Of a stretch of 64,000 nucleotides of DNA, positions 1 through 9,336 are shown piece by piece. A program made the position numbers and the translations under genes. The stretch covers positions 9,486,001-9,550,000 of the forward strand of contig NZ_JADBEB010000001.1 of the NCBI RefSeq assembly GCF_014874095.1, given 5' to 3'. The stretch comes from Plantactinospora soyae (lineage in GTDB: Bacteria > Actinomycetota > Actinomycetes > Mycobacteriales > Micromonosporaceae). The first letter of the stretch is position 1; the number at the start of each line of letters is the position of its first letter. The notes beneath the pieces are model-generated. The model was not told where the DNA came from and did not search any database. It saw only the letters and a list, made by a program, of their open reading frames with translations.

Positions 1-1
1 G

Positions 2-1558
2 CTCGCCGGTGCCACCGCCTGGATCATCCATCGGGTACGACGCCGGGTGCTGGCGGTCACCGTCGCCGTGCTGGGTGGCCTGGTCGCCCTCGACCTGACC
101 GCGATCGTGGCCGGCCGGCACGCGGCGATCGCTGAGAACGTCGACTTCGACACGGCTCTCTGGTGGTTTCCGATGACCCTGCTGGCCCCGGATGGCGGTG
201 CAGGCAGCTTCGGCCCCGTCGGGCAGGGGTCCTGGGCGATCGAGACCGTCGTAATGATCGTCACGAACACGCTGCATCCACTCCTCACCGCCACTGCCTT
301 CGTCCTCTGCTACGGCGTCTCGGCAGCCCGCCCCCGGCTCGACCCCGCAACCGCCCCGGCACCCGCACCCGCACCCGCACCCGCATCAACAGGGACAACC
401 GCAGCGGCGGTGCCAGTCGACGGACCATCGGCGGTACGGCTCCAGCGCTTCGGGCTGGCGGTCGTGGCGATCGGGCTCGGGCTGTGGACGTACGGCCTGA
501 CGGTCCTCACACCGGGCCTGTCCGAGGTGGCCGCCGTCGACGAGGTACAGAGCTGGGAGCTGCACCTGTGGGCCCAGGAGTTGCGGCAGGCCGGTGTCGT
601 GCTCGCCGTACTCGGGCTGATCGTCGCGGCGGCCGGGCGTGGCCCGGTACTCCTGCCCGGACTGCTCGGGGGCGCGGTGCTGCTTCCGCTCGACTCGTTC
701 CTCGACGCCGCCGACCTCACCGGTCCTGGCACGGTGCCCGGCACCCTCGGCCTGGGCGTGGCGGTGCTGACGACCGGGTGGTGGCTCAGCGGCGTACTCG
801 GTGACCAGGGTGGACGCGCGACGCCCCGCGGCCGGAGCGAACCTGCCGTGCCGCCCGGGCCGGCCGGGGCGACGTACCGGCAGGTTCCGCTACCCGAGGT
901 GCGGCGGCGCCGGCTCGCCTGGGTGTCGGCGATGGCGGCCCTGTGCGCGCCCGCGCTGCTGGCCCGGGCGAGTGGGCCGGACGCGCTGACCCCGGCCGGG
1001 TACCCGACCGTCACCGCGATCACGGTCGGCATGCTCACCGCCCTGGCCATGGTGACCGCGCTCGCCGTACGCGGGGACCGGTTGCCGCTCGCGGTCGCCG
1101 TGCCGGCGGTCGGCACGCCCGTGTTGGCGCTGGTCGTCCTCGGCGGACTCACCGGCGGCCTCGCCTGGGAGATCGGCTACGCGGCGGCCCTCGGTACGGT
1201 GCTGGTGGCCGTCGTCCTCGCCGTCATGACGATGAGACGACGTCCCCGGGCCGTTCCGCGCTGGATCGCGGTCGGGATCGGCGCCGTCGTGCTCGGCCCG
1301 CCCCTGATGTACGCCGAGTTCATCCTGGCGTCGCCGGCCGGGGAGCCGTTGATGCGGGCCGCCGGGTACGGCCGGCCCGTCGACGGTCTGCCGTTCCTAC
1401 CCGGCGCGGTACTCCTCGCCGTCCCGCTCGCCGTGGTGCTCGCCACCCGGGTCGTACCGAGCTCCCCGTCCCGGGTCAGGCCGACATTCGTCCCGAGCCC
1501 CCGTGGCCACGACGAACGGATCTCCATCACCGGCAACCTCGGGCGGGCCGACGGGTAG
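2..1558 (+). CDS. Polytopic membrane protein, 5' end cut by window
   Basis: The reading frame is already open at the first base, so the true start lies upstream; a GTG at 47 is only the first visible start codon. At least 518 residues are visible. About ten hydrophobic segments alternate with short charged loops. An Ala-Pro repeat (about residues 102-112 from the GTG) and a Pro-rich linker near residues 265-285 separate two membrane halves. I recognise no catalytic motif or named family, so the function is unknown. It ends about 250 bp before the TIGR04222 gene and reads in the same direction, with a heptamer repeat array between them. I am confident it is coding because of continuous codon bias and membrane topology, and not confident about any role. 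Confidence 0.75.
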   Translation, partial: LAGATAWIIHRVRRRVLAVTVAVLGGLVALDLTAIVAGRHAAIAENVDFDTALWWFPMTLLAPDGGAGSFGPVGQGSWAIETVVMIVTNTLHPLLTATAFVLCYGVSAARPRLDPATAPAPAPAPAPASTGTTAAAVPVDGPSAVRLQRFGLAVVAIGLGLWTYGLTVLTPGLSEVAAVDEVQSWELHLWAQELRQAGVVLAVLGLIVAAAGRGPVLLPGLLGGAVLLPLDSFLDAADLTGPGTVPGTLGLGVAVLTTGWWLSGVLGDQGGRATPRGRSEPAVPPGPAGATYRQVPLPEVRRRRLAWVSAMAALCAPALLARASGPDALTPAGYPTVTAITVGMLTALAMVTALAVRGDRLPLAVAVPAVGTPVLALVVLGGLTGGLAWEIGYAAALGTVLVAVVLAVMTMRRRPRAVPRWIAVGIGAVVLGPPLMYAEFILASPAGEPLMRAAGYGRPVDGLPFLPGAVLLAVPLAVVLATRVVPSSPSRVRPTFVPSPRGHDERISITGNLGRADG

Positions 1559-1611
1559 CGGACCGGTGCCCGGCCGGTGCCGCCGAGCGCGATGCCATGA
1601 TCGGCCGGCAC

Positions 1612-1730
1612 CAATCGCCAATCGCCAATCGCCAGTCGCCAGTCGCCGGTCGCCAAACTCCGGGCACCGCGCTCCGGTCGCCGGTCGCCGGGCACCGGGC
1701 ACCGGGCACCGGTCGCCGTGCACACCGCAA
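1612..1730. repeat. Intergenic array of 17 degenerate 7-bp units
   Basis: Seventeen consecutive heptamers keep exact 7-bp register. Early units read CAATCGC or CAGTCGC and later ones CGGTCGC or CGGGCAC. First, fourth and last positions are nearly invariant while the others switch between a few variants. The array fills the gap between two same-strand genes. A second array with the same period and a related unit lies at 14963-15067. Function is unknown; replication slippage or a mobile heptamer family are both possible. Confidence 0.85.
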
Positions 1731-1814
1731 GTTTCGGTCAAGAAAGACGGATCGACGGTGGTCGACTGGCGCACCGGTCGCACAATCAGGGGACGTTCGA
1801 CGACGGGGAGGGTC

Positions 1815-2792
1815 ATGAAGCTCTATGCGGCAAGTACGACGTGGGGAGTCGGGGAGACCACGTTCCTGGCGTTCTATCTCGCCGTGGCGGTGGTGGTGGT
1901 CGTCGTCGGCTTCGTACAGCGCCGTCGGCTGCTCGCCGGCCCGGCCGCCGTACGCGTCTCGGACCTCAGCGCCGCGCAGGTCGCGTACCTCGGCGGCGGT
2001 CCCCGACTGGCCGTCGTCTCGGCGCTGGCCGCACTGCGGCAGGCGGGCGCGGTCGCGATCGGCCCCGCACCGGACCGCCATCTGGTGGTCGCCGGCGACC
2101 GGCCGGTCGACGCGAGCGCCCTGGCAACCGCCGTGTACCGAGCCGCCAACCAACGGCTCTCGGTCCGCGAACTGGCGTCCGACAGCGGGGTCTCCGCCGA
2201 GCTGACCCGGCTGCGTGCCGATCTCGAACGGGCCGGACTGCTGGTGAGCGACGAGGTCCGCCGGGGCATCCGCCGGTGGTCACGGGCGGTGCTCGTGGTG
2301 GTGCTGGTGGGCATGCTCTGGTTGTTCGCGGGGTTCGCGAACGGCGGATCGCTGCTCCCGGAGATGCTCATCGTGGCGCCGTTCGCCGTGGCCGGCACCG
2401 TGCTGCGGACACAACCGGACCGAACCCGGGCCGGCACCCGCGCGCTCGCCGACCTGCGCCAGGAGTACACCCACCTCTCCCCGGCCTACGAGCCGTCCTG
2501 GACCACCTACGGAGTGACCGGCGCCGCGATGGGAGTCGCGGTGTTCGGCCCTGAGGCGTTCTGGGCGGCGGATCCCGGTTTCGCCGCCGAGGCCGAGATC
2601 CAGCAGCGGCTGGGCGCCGCCTCCACCGGATCGGCCGGTTCGGGCGGCGGCGACGGCGGCAGTTCGAGTGGCGGGTACTGCGGCGGGCCGAGCGGCGACT
2701 CCGGCGGAAGTAGTGGTTGCGGCGGGGGTAGTAGCGGCGGCGGCAGTAGCTGCGGAGGTGGTGGCGGCTGCGGGGGTGGCGGCGGCGGGTGA
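1815..2792 (+). CDS. TIGR04222 domain membrane protein
   Basis: A 325-residue protein starting at ATG 1815, chosen because GGGAGGG lies just upstream; the longer frame would run through the heptamer array. One hydrophobic segment lies at residues 16-35. A cytoplasmic winged-helix-like stretch (about 45-155) with AQVAYLGGG follows, then two adjacent hydrophobic segments (about 160-195), a soluble part, and a C-terminal tail of some 65 residues made almost only of Gly, Ser and Cys. This order matches the actinobacterial TIGR04222 family, whose members end in a Gly/Cys-rich tail. The biochemical role of the family is not known to me; the Cys-rich tail suggests metal binding or crosslinking, which is inference. 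Confidence 0.8.
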   Translation: MKLYAASTTWGVGETTFLAFYLAVAVVVVVVGFVQRRRLLAGPAAVRVSDLSAAQVAYLGGGPRLAVVSALAALRQAGAVAIGPAPDRHLVVAGDRPVDASALATAVYRAANQRLSVRELASDSGVSAELTRLRADLERAGLLVSDEVRRGIRRWSRAVLVVVLVGMLWLFAGFANGGSLLPEMLIVAPFAVAGTVLRTQPDRTRAGTRALADLRQEYTHLSPAYEPSWTTYGVTGAAMGVAVFGPEAFWAADPGFAAEAEIQQRLGAASTGSAGSGGGDGGSSSGGYCGGPSGDSGGSSGCGGGSSGGGSSCGGGGGCGGGGGG

Positions 2793-2813
2793 GGTCCGAT
2801 CCGATCCGCTGAC

Positions 2814-2851
2814 GTCCCGGTCGCCGGGGCCGGGGGCCCGGCGACCGGGAC
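2814..2851. terminator. Strong hairpin between convergent genes
   Basis: A perfect 15-bp stem (GTCCCGGTCGCCGGG with its complement) closes an 8-base GC-rich loop. It lies between the stop at 2792 and the oppositely directed stop at 2920, so it can serve as terminator for both. No U-tract follows, as is usual in high-GC actinomycetes. Confidence 0.75.
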
Positions 2852-2919
2852 GGGCGGGCGAGGTCGTCACCCCGGTCGAAACCGATCGGGTACGTCCGCG
2901 AGCGGCGGCCCCCGAGCCG

Positions 2920-4953
2920 TCAGACCGTGAGGCAGCGCCAGAGGAAGCGCAGCATCAGCGCCCACTTGAACGCCAGCTGCGCGTTGTCGGCGGCGGCACC
3001 GTGTCCACCCTCGACGTTCTCGTAATACGAGACGTCGTAGCCGTACCCGCGCAGTCGGGCGGCCATCTTCCGGGCGTGGCCGGGATGTACCCGGTCGTCG
3101 CGGGTCGAGGTGACGAACAGGACCGGCGGGTACGACCGCCCGGGGTGGACGTTGTGGTACGGCGAGTACTCCCGTAGGAACGCCCAGTCGGCCTCGTCGT
3201 CCGGATCGCCGTACTCGGCCATCCAGGAGGCGCCGGCCAGCAGCAGGTGGTAGCGGCGCATGTCGAGCAGCGGCACCCGGGCGACCACCGCGCCGAACAG
3301 CTCCGGATAGCGGGTGAGCATCACGCCCATCAGCAGCCCGCCGTTGCTGCCGCCCTCGATGCCGAGCCGCGCCGGTGCCGTGATGCCGCGCTCGACCAGG
3401 TCGGTGGCGACGGCGGCGAAGTCCTCGTACGCCCGGGGCCGGTTCTCCCGCAGCGCGGCCCGGTGCCAGCGCGGGCCGTACTCGCCGCCGCCCCGGATGT
3501 TGGCCACCACGTAGCTGCCGCCCCGGGCCAGCCAACCCCGCCCGATGATGCCGCTGTAGCTCGGGGTCCAGGCCATCTCGAAGCCGCCGTACCCGGTCAG
3601 CAACGTCGGTCCGGCCGGCTTCCCCGGCGGGGCGACCACGAAGTACGGGACCCGGGTGCCGTCGGCGGAGCGGGCGAAGAACTGCCGGACGTCCATTCCG
3701 GTCGGGTCGAAGAACGCGGGGTCACGCTTCAGCGTCGGTGCCGCCGTACCGACGGTGCCGTAGTGCAGCGCGGTCGGCTGGAGGAAGCCCGTGCTGGCGA
3801 GCAGGTACTCGTCGCTGTGCTCCGGGTTGGTGTCGACGATGACGACGTGCCGATCCTCCTCCCCCGCCTCGGTGCTCTCCCGAAGCGGCGCCCGCCGCCA
3901 ACCGTCCTCGTCCGGCGTGAGCACCTCGGTCCGGCTCCGTACGTCCACCAGGCTGCTGAGGATCAGGTGGTTGCGGGTCCAGGCGTGCCGGGTCAGCGCC
4001 GTCTCGGGGCCGGGTTCGAAGACGACGGTCAGGTTCCGCTCGCCGGTCAGGAACCGGTCCAGCCGGGTGACCAGCAGGGCACCGGCCGGATAAGTCCGGT
4101 CGGCGACAGTCCAGTCGGAGCGGAGCGCGATGAGCAGCCACTCCCGGTGTACGTCCGTCTCGGCGTCCTCCGGCACGTCGATCCGGACCAGTTCGCCGTC
4201 GACGGTACGCAGGAACTCCTCGCGCCGGAAGAAGTCCAGCCGTCGGCCGAGGAAGTCGCGGACGAAGCCGGGGGTGGGATCGTGCACCGCGTACACCGCG
4301 ACGTCGTCGTCCCGGCCCTGGTAGACGACGGTAGCCTCGGACAGCGGTGTACCCCGGCGCCAGCGTTTGACGATCCGGGGATAGCCGGAGGCGGTCAGTG
4401 ATCCGGGGCCGAAGTCGGTACCCACGTAGATCTGGTCGGCGTCGATCCAGCCGACGTCGCTCTTGGCCTCGGGCAGGTAGAACCCGTCGGCGACGAACTC
4501 GCGGCGGGTCAGGTCGAACTCCCGGACCACGCTCGCGTCGGCGCCGCCCCGGGCCAGCCGGACCAGACAGCGCTCGTGCCCGGGGCGCTCGATGATCGCG
4601 CCCTGCCAGGTCCAGGGCTCGTGTTCGGCGGCGGCCAGCGCGTCCACGTCCAACAGCACCTGCCAGCGCGGAGCCGCCCGCCGGTACTCGTCGAGGGTGG
4701 CCCGCCGCCAGAGCCCCCGTGGATGGGCCTCGTCCTTCCAGAGGTTGTAGAGGTAGGTTCCGTCCCAATGCACAAACGGCACCCGGTCCGGGGAGTCCAG
4801 CACCTGACGCAGTGCGGCGCGCAACCCGGCGAACGAGGGGTCCTCGGTCAGCGCGGCGAGGGTTTCCGCGCTCCGGGCCCGTACCCAGGCCGTCGCGTCG
4901 GGGCCGGACAGCGCCTCAAGCCATCCAAAGTCATCGTCATAATCCGGGAACAC
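2920..4953 (-). CDS. Prolyl oligopeptidase family serine peptidase (S9A)
   Basis: A 677-residue cytoplasmic-type peptidase. The start is GTG 4953, preceded by AGGA at 8 bases; the frame stays open to a TTG at 4983. The N-terminal two thirds form the beta-propeller cap. The C-terminal alpha/beta hydrolase carries the nucleophile in GGSNGG (Ser about 536), the acid in TRDDRVHP (Asp about 618) and the base in EGGHG (His about 651). Length and motif order match S9A prolyl oligopeptidases, which cut short peptides after proline. It lacks a signal peptide. It is convergent with the TIGR04222 gene and divergent from copCD with about 90 bp between starts. I am sure of the family; the substrate is not visible. 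Confidence 0.93.
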   Translation of the reverse strand: MFPDYDDDFGWLEALSGPDATAWVRARSAETLAALTEDPSFAGLRAALRQVLDSPDRVPFVHWDGTYLYNLWKDEAHPRGLWRRATLDEYRRAAPRWQVLLDVDALAAAEHEPWTWQGAIIERPGHERCLVRLARGGADASVVREFDLTRREFVADGFYLPEAKSDVGWIDADQIYVGTDFGPGSLTASGYPRIVKRWRRGTPLSEATVVYQGRDDDVAVYAVHDPTPGFVRDFLGRRLDFFRREEFLRTVDGELVRIDVPEDAETDVHREWLLIALRSDWTVADRTYPAGALLVTRLDRFLTGERNLTVVFEPGPETALTRHAWTRNHLILSSLVDVRSRTEVLTPDEDGWRRAPLRESTEAGEEDRHVVIVDTNPEHSDEYLLASTGFLQPTALHYGTVGTAAPTLKRDPAFFDPTGMDVRQFFARSADGTRVPYFVVAPPGKPAGPTLLTGYGGFEMAWTPSYSGIIGRGWLARGGSYVVANIRGGGEYGPRWHRAALRENRPRAYEDFAAVATDLVERGITAPARLGIEGGSNGGLLMGVMLTRYPELFGAVVARVPLLDMRRYHLLLAGASWMAEYGDPDDEADWAFLREYSPYHNVHPGRSYPPVLFVTSTRDDRVHPGHARKMAARLRGYGYDVSYYENVEGGHGAAADNAQLAFKWALMLRFLWRCLTV

Positions 4954-5044
4954 GGGCAAGTTCCTACCACATCCGGAAAACAAAGTTACCGCTCAGTCAG
5001 ATGGCAGATTGAACCTTTCGACCTGACGAAACGATCTATTTGAG

Positions 5045-6985
5045 GTGGAACCTTCTCAGGTGGGGCGGCCCCGGGCCGGTGGACTGACGGTACTGCTCAC
5101 GGCCCTGGCCGTACTGCTCGGTGGTCTGGTGGTGGTGCTCGGGCCGGCGACCCCGGCGGTGGCGCACGCCGCGGTGGTCTCGACCGTGCCACAGCAGAAG
5201 GCCGTACTGGGCTTCTCCCCCACCGAAGTCACGGTGACCTTCAGCGAGCCGGTGGCCCTGGTGCCGGGCCGGGCGCAGGTGCTCGCCCCGGACGGCAAGC
5301 GGATCAACAGCGGCAGCGCCTCGGTCCGCGACACCGTCCTGAGGATCCCGATCCGGGTCGCCGATCGGCCGCTCGGCAGCTACCTGGTGAGCTACCGGGT
5401 GATCTCCGCCGACAGTCATCCGGTCGCCGGGAGCTTCACCTTCGCGGTCGGCGCCGAGTCGGCCAGCGTTCCGGAGCCGGTCGACGAGGGGGTCCGGGCC
5501 GACGTCCGGATCGCCGTACCGGTGACCAGGTATCTCGGCTACGCCGGGCTGGTCCTGCTGATCGGCCCGGCGCTGTTCCTGACCCTGCTCTGGCCCCGTC
5601 GGCTGTCCCGGCGCGGCCCGGTCCGACTGGTACGCGTCGGCCTGGGGCTGGTGGCGGCGAGCACCCTGGCCGGGCTCTGGGTCCAGGCCCCCTACACCAG
5701 CGGCGCCGGGCTGTTCGACGTCTCCGCCGCCGAACTGTGGCAGGTGCTCGGCTCGGACTTCGGGATGGCCCTCTCCGCCCGGCTGGGCATCCTGCTGCTG
5801 CTCGCCGTCCTACTCCCGCCACTACTGCAAGGAAGGGCCCCTTCTTATCGCATTCTGTATAGGAAGGGCCCCTTCTTAACCACCCTGCTGATACTGCTCG
5901 GGCTTGCTGGACTGGCGACTTGGCCACTCGCCGGGCACGCGGCGGCGTCGCCCGCGCCGGTGGCGAGCGGGATCGCGGGTGTCGTACACATCGCCGCCAT
6001 GTCGGTTTGGCTCGGTGGCCTGGTGACCCTGTTCGGCTTCCTGCTCCGGACCGGCCATCCCCGTACCCTGGCGGTGATCCTGCCGGTCTGGTCCCGGTGG
6101 GCGACCATCGCCGTACTCTGGCTCGTCGCCGGCGGGGTGGTCCAGGCGGTGATCGAAATCGGCGGCCTGGCGGCGCTGGTCGACACCGGTTACGGCCGGC
6201 TCGTCCTGGCCAAGGTGGCCCTGCTCGCGGTACTCCTCGGCATCGCCGCCCAGGCCCGCCGCCTGCTCCGCCGACCGCCGGCCGCACCCGCTCCCGCGTC
6301 CGCTCTCGTTCCCGCTTCCGCGTCCGCTCTCGTTCCCGCTTCCGCGTCCGCTCTCGTTCCCGCTTCCGCGTCCGGTCCCGCGTCCGGTCCCGCTCCCGCG
6401 TCCACTTCCGCTTCCGCGTCCACTTCCGCGTCCACTTCCGCGTCCGCGTCCGCGTCCACTTCCACTTCCGCTTCCGCTTCCGCTTCCGCTTCCGCTTCCG
6501 GGCCGGACGGTACGGTGGCGGCTCCGGCGCACGCCCGGTTGCGCCGGACGGTGGGCCTGGAGGTGGCGGTCGGGCTGCTGGTACTCGCCGTGAGCGCGGT
6601 GCTGGTGCAGACGACTCCGGGCCGCAACGCCGGGATCGAGGCCAGCGCGGCCGCCTCGGACACCTTCGCGCAGTCGCTCAACTCCCCGCTCTACACGCTG
6701 CAGTTCGACATCTATCCCGTACAGCTCGGCGAGAGCAACACCGTGCACGCGTACGTCTACACGCTGGACGGCAAGCCGCTGCCGGCGGTGGAGTGGAGCC
6801 TGACCACCGCGCTTCCCGTACAGGGTGTCGAGCCGACGAGCGTTCCGATGCTGGGCATCGAGCCCCATCACGCCGTCGGCGCGGTGAACTTCCCGATCCC
6901 CGGGGACTGGGAACTGTCGTTCACCGTACGCACCTCCGACATCGACCAGGCCACCGTGCGTACCGTCGTGAAGGTGCGCGGCTGA
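5045..6985 (+). CDS. CopC-CopD copper resistance protein with C-terminal YtkA-like domain
   Basis: A 646-residue fusion. A signal peptide/TM (13-40) ends in AVA just before His41, which would be the N-terminal copper ligand of the CopC domain (41-138); a second ligand set is seen in [11 protein letters not shown]. The CopD part follows with about eight membrane helices (160-410). A roughly 70-residue Ala-Ser-Pro tract (415-485) precedes a TM and a YtkA-like beta domain (about 545-646). CopC binds periplasmic copper and CopD is proposed to import it. Oddities: residues about 262-279 are encoded by a 52-bp interspersed repeat and sit between two CopD helices, and the Ser/Ala tract is a direct product of short DNA repeats. 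Start is GTG 5045, with a weak ribosome site; GTG 5060 is an alternative. Confidence 0.9.
   Translation: MEPSQVGRPRAGGLTVLLTALAVLLGGLVVVLGPATPAVAHAAVVSTVPQQKAVLGFSPTEVTVTFSEPVALVPGRAQVLAPDGKRINSGSASVRDTVLRIPIRVADRPLGSYLVSYRVISADSHPVAGSFTFAVGAESASVPEPVDEGVRADVRIAVPVTRYLGYAGLVLLIGPALFLTLLWPRRLSRRGPVRLVRVGLGLVAASTLAGLWVQAPYTSGAGLFDVSAAELWQVLGSDFGMALSARLGILLLLAVLLPPLLQGRAPSYRILYRKGPFLTTLLILLGLAGLATWPLAGHAAASPAPVASGIAGVVHIAAMSVWLGGLVTLFGFLLRTGHPRTLAVILPVWSRWATIAVLWLVAGGVVQAVIEIGGLAALVDTGYGRLVLAKVALLAVLLGIAAQARRLLRRPPAAPAPASALVPASASALVPASASALVPASASGPASGPAPASTSASASTSASTSASASASTSTSASASASASASGPDGTVAAPAHARLRRTVGLEVAVGLLVLAVSAVLVQTTPGRNAGIEASAAASDTFAQSLNSPLYTLQFDIYPVQLGESNTVHAYVYTLDGKPLPAVEWSLTTALPVQGVEPTSVPMLGIEPHHAVGAVNFPIPGDWELSFTVRTSDIDQATVRTVVKVRG
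5829..5880 (+). repeat. 52-bp GGGCCC double-palindrome repeat, copy 1, inside copCD
   Basis: The unit holds two near-palindromes, AAGGAAGGGCCCCTTCTT and GGAAGGGCCCCTTCTTAAC, separated by an AT-richer centre containing TTCTGTATA. The complement of 7031-7082 matches it at 49 of 52 positions by eye. This copy is read through in frame by the CopD part and adds [19 protein letters not shown]-like sequence between membrane helices. Local composition is clearly lower in GC than its surroundings, consistent with insertion. Confidence 0.95.
6283..6500 (+). repeat. Short tandem repeats coding an Ala/Ser/Pro linker in copCD
   Basis: A 24-bp unit containing GTCCGCTCTCGTTCCCGCTTCC is repeated three times, followed by many 6- and 12-bp repeats built from TCCGCT, TCCGCG and TCCACT. 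All keep the reading frame and give a flexible linker between the CopD helices and the YtkA-like domain. Length is expected to vary between strains by slippage. Confidence 0.85.
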
Positions 6986-7030
6986 GGCAGCGCAAGGTGC
7001 GCGGCTGCGGTGCAGGTGCACGGCTGAGGT

Positions 7031-7082
7031 GTTAAGAAGGGGCCCTTTCTATACAGAAAACGATAAGAAGGGGCCCTTCCTT
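7031..7082 (-). repeat. 52-bp GGGCCC double-palindrome repeat, copy 2, between convergent genes
   Basis: Inverted relative to the copy at 5829-5880, with three differences. It lies between the copCD stop (6985) and the stop of the response regulator (7089). Each half can form an AAGAAGGGGCCC stem, so it could also terminate transcription from both sides. Confidence 0.95.
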
Positions 7083-7088
7083 ACACCG

Positions 7089-7745
7089 CTACGGTTCGAC
7101 GAGGCCGGCTCGGATCGCGTAGCGGGTCAGGTCGATCCGGTCCCGCATGCCCAGCTTCTGCAGGATGTTGGCGCGGTGCCGATCGACGGTCTTGACGCTG
7201 ATCACCAGCGCCTCGGCGATCTCCTTCGCGGAGTTTCCCTCGGCGATGAGTTTGATGATCTCCTCCTCCCGGGGCGTCAGGATGCTCTCCGGAAGGCGCT
7301 CGCCCTGCCGGGCCCGGTGCAGGTAGTCCCGGATCAGCGCGGTGATCGCGCCCGGGTAGAGGAACGGTTCGCCGCGCATCGCCGCCCGGCACGCCTCCAG
7401 CAGGTCCCGGTCGGCGACCGACTTGAGTACGTAACCGGACGCCCCGGCCCGGAGCGCCTCGAAGAAGTACTGCTCGTTGTCGTGCATCGAGAGCATCAGG
7501 ATCCGTACGGCGGGCGCCCGCCGGGCGATCTCGCGAGCCGCCTGGAGTCCGGTCATCCGCGGCATCGCGATGTCGAGGATCGCGAGGTCCAGCTCTGTCT
7601 TGCGCACCGCGTCCACCGCGTCGGCACCGTCGGCCGCCTCGGCGACGACCATCAGGTCGGGTTCGGCATCGAGAATCAGCCGGAGCCCCCTGCGGACCAG
7701 TGCGTGGTCGTCCGCCAGCAGGATCCGGGTCTTGGCTACCGACAC
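7089..7745 (-). CDS. NarL/FixJ-type response regulator
   Basis: A 218-residue regulator. Receiver domain (about 5-120): acidic pair at 12-13, phospho-acceptor Asp58 in LAILDIAMP, and the conserved Lys in YVLKSV. LuxR-type HTH at about 150-210, beginning LTPREEEIIKLIAEG. GTG 7745 is chosen as start because GAGGAG precedes it by 9 bases; a TTG at 7754 overlaps the kinase stop but has no spacing for a ribosome site. It is cotranscribed with the upstream kinase (genes abut), so it is its phosphorylation target. Target genes are not evident. Confidence 0.95.
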   Translation of the reverse strand: MSVAKTRILLADDHALVRRGLRLILDAEPDLMVVAEAADGADAVDAVRKTELDLAILDIAMPRMTGLQAAREIARRAPAVRILMLSMHDNEQYFFEALRAGASGYVLKSVADRDLLEACRAAMRGEPFLYPGAITALIRDYLHRARQGERLPESILTPREEEIIKLIAEGNSAKEIAEALVISVKTVDRHRANILQKLGMRDRIDLTRYAIRAGLVEP

Positions 7746-7750
7746 CGCCC

Positions 7751-8776
7751 TCAACTCCTCTCGGCCGTCATCGGCACGATCAGGCGTACCTCGGTACCCG
7801 TCCCGGGGACGGCGGCGATGCGCAGCCGTGCCCCGATGAGCAGTGCCCGTTCCCGCATTCCGCGGATGCCGGCCCCCTCCTGGCGTACCTCGCCCAGACC
7901 GTCGTCCGCGACCCGCAGCACCACGGCTCCGGCCTCGGCCAACAACGACAACTCGACCTTGGTGGCGGATGCGTGCCGGGCGACGTTCGTCAGGCTCTCC
8001 TGGGCGATCCTATAGATCACCAATTCCTTCTCCGCGCTGAGAACCGGCAGATCCGACTTCGATCTTCGCACCACAGGGACCCCGCTGACCTGTGAGAACT
8101 CGGTCGCCAGGGCGTTCAGGGCGCTGAGTAGGCCGAGATCTTCCAGCACGTCCGGGCGGAGCCGGCGGGCGACCCGGCCCACGTCGTCAAGGCTGGACCG
8201 CAGCGTCTCCTGTACGCCGTGCAGCTCCTCGCGGAGTTCCTCCGGCGCGCGGTCCACCGCCCGTTTCAGCCCGAGCAGCACCACCGTGAGGCTCTGCCCG
8301 ATCTCGTCGTGCAGCTCCCGGGCGATCCGCTGCCGCTCGCCCTCCTGCGCGGCGAGCGCGTGCGCACTACTCGCGCTGCGCTCCGCCTCCAGCCGGTCGA
8401 GCATCGCGTTGAAGGTCTCGATCAGGTTGGTCAGATCGCCGTTCCCGCTGTCGACCAGTCGATCGCCGGTACGCAGCAGGTCCACCCGCCGCATCAGCGT
8501 GGTGAGCGCCTCGAGCGGCGCCAGGCTGGCCCGGAGCAGCAACGCGTTCACCGCGAGGATCAGGGCCAGTCCGACGGTCAGCACCGGGATCTCGGCGAGC
8601 AGCACCGGTGACGAGACGGTGGCGGGAGACAGCGCGAGAACCAGCGTGCCGGCCGTGAAGACCAGGCCGTTCAGCACGAACAGCCGACGGAACAGCGCCC
8701 GGGTCGGCGACCGGGTTCCCGGGGGCCCGGCGGCGCCGTGCCGGGGGCCGGTTGCCTGGTCAGCGGTCTCGGTCAT
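7751..8776 (-). CDS. NarL-family sensor histidine kinase with HAMP
   Basis: About 341 residues from ATG 8776. Two membrane helices (about 30-50 and 60-82) bracket a very short extracellular loop, followed by a HAMP-like linker. The HisKA_3 dimerisation helix carries phospho-His156 in RIARELHDEIGQ, and the HATPase domain shows the N box QESLTNVARHA and a G box (DDGLGE, GAGIRGM). The tiny sensor loop suggests that it senses within the membrane. Its stop lies just before the start of the response regulator. Confidence 0.93.
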   Translation of the reverse strand: MTETADQATGPRHGAAGPPGTRSPTRALFRRLFVLNGLVFTAGTLVLALSPATVSSPVLLAEIPVLTVGLALILAVNALLLRASLAPLEALTTLMRRVDLLRTGDRLVDSGNGDLTNLIETFNAMLDRLEAERSASSAHALAAQEGERQRIARELHDEIGQSLTVVLLGLKRAVDRAPEELREELHGVQETLRSSLDDVGRVARRLRPDVLEDLGLLSALNALATEFSQVSGVPVVRRSKSDLPVLSAEKELVIYRIAQESLTNVARHASATKVELSLLAEAGAVVLRVADDGLGEVRQEGAGIRGMRERALLIGARLRIAAVPGTGTEVRLIVPMTAERS

Positions 8777-9063
8777 GCCGCCAGCCTCGCCCGAGAGCGG
8801 CCGTTTTGTCCATCCGGTCCAGCACCCACCGGCGCGGATCACCCATCCGCCCGGGCCGGAAATCTGCATGTTCCGCCTCCGGCCAGATGGGTGTCGCGCC
8901 CGATGGTTGCGAGCTGCGGATTCCCAGATTCTTGGTACCGGAACCGGCGGCCAACCCGAGACCGAGACCGGAACCAGCGACCGAATCCGAGCCCGATCCC
9001 CGACAACCGGGGCCGAGATCGGATCGGCGCTCCCCGCGCCGCCCCTACCCGAGCGAGGCCACA

Positions 9064-9336
9064 GTGGACATCACCAGGACCACCGTTCCCGGCGTCGGCG
9101 TCGTGCACCACTTCCTGACCCGGGGTGGGCAGCGGTTCGGCGTACTGGTGGACCATGCCGACCAGCGGTCACTCCTGCTCTACGGACCCGACGATCCGGA
9201 CGTACCGGCCCAGCGCATCGGGTTGGAGTGCGACGAGGCCGACCAGATCGCCGAGATCCTGCACAGCAGCCCGGTCGCCGACCGGCTCGCCAACCTTGAA
9301 CGCCGGCTGTCGGACCTGCTCGGCGGATCCGCATGA
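9064..9336 (+). CDS. Short KhtT/TrkA-like antiporter regulatory subunit
   Basis: A 90-residue protein starting at GTG 9064 (the frame is open further upstream but with no start signal). The opening VDITRTTVPGVGVVHHFLTR and the following RFGVLVDH...LLLYGPDDPD resemble the N-terminal domain of KhtT-type K+/H+ antiporter regulatory subunits. The TrkA-C ligand domain that normally follows in about 160-residue members is missing. A CBS protein and an SLC13 transporter follow on the same strand, so it may regulate that transporter. Family call moderate, role inferred. Confidence 0.65.
   Translation: MDITRTTVPGVGVVHHFLTRGGQRFGVLVDHADQRSLLLYGPDDPDVPAQRIGLECDEADQIAEILHSSPVADRLANLERRLSDLLGGSA

Noticed and set aside
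1612-1730. Heptamer array as CRISPR
   Set aside because: Units are 7 bp and contiguous, with no spacers and no cas genes nearby; the same holds for 14963-15067.
5829-5880. Frameshift or pseudogene in copCD caused by the repeat insertion
   Set aside because: The frame is open through the repeat and CopD and YtkA motifs continue normally after it.
7029-8015. Plus-strand frame beginning in the 52-bp repeat
   Set aside because: It lies antisense to the response regulator and kinase, which have full motif sets.
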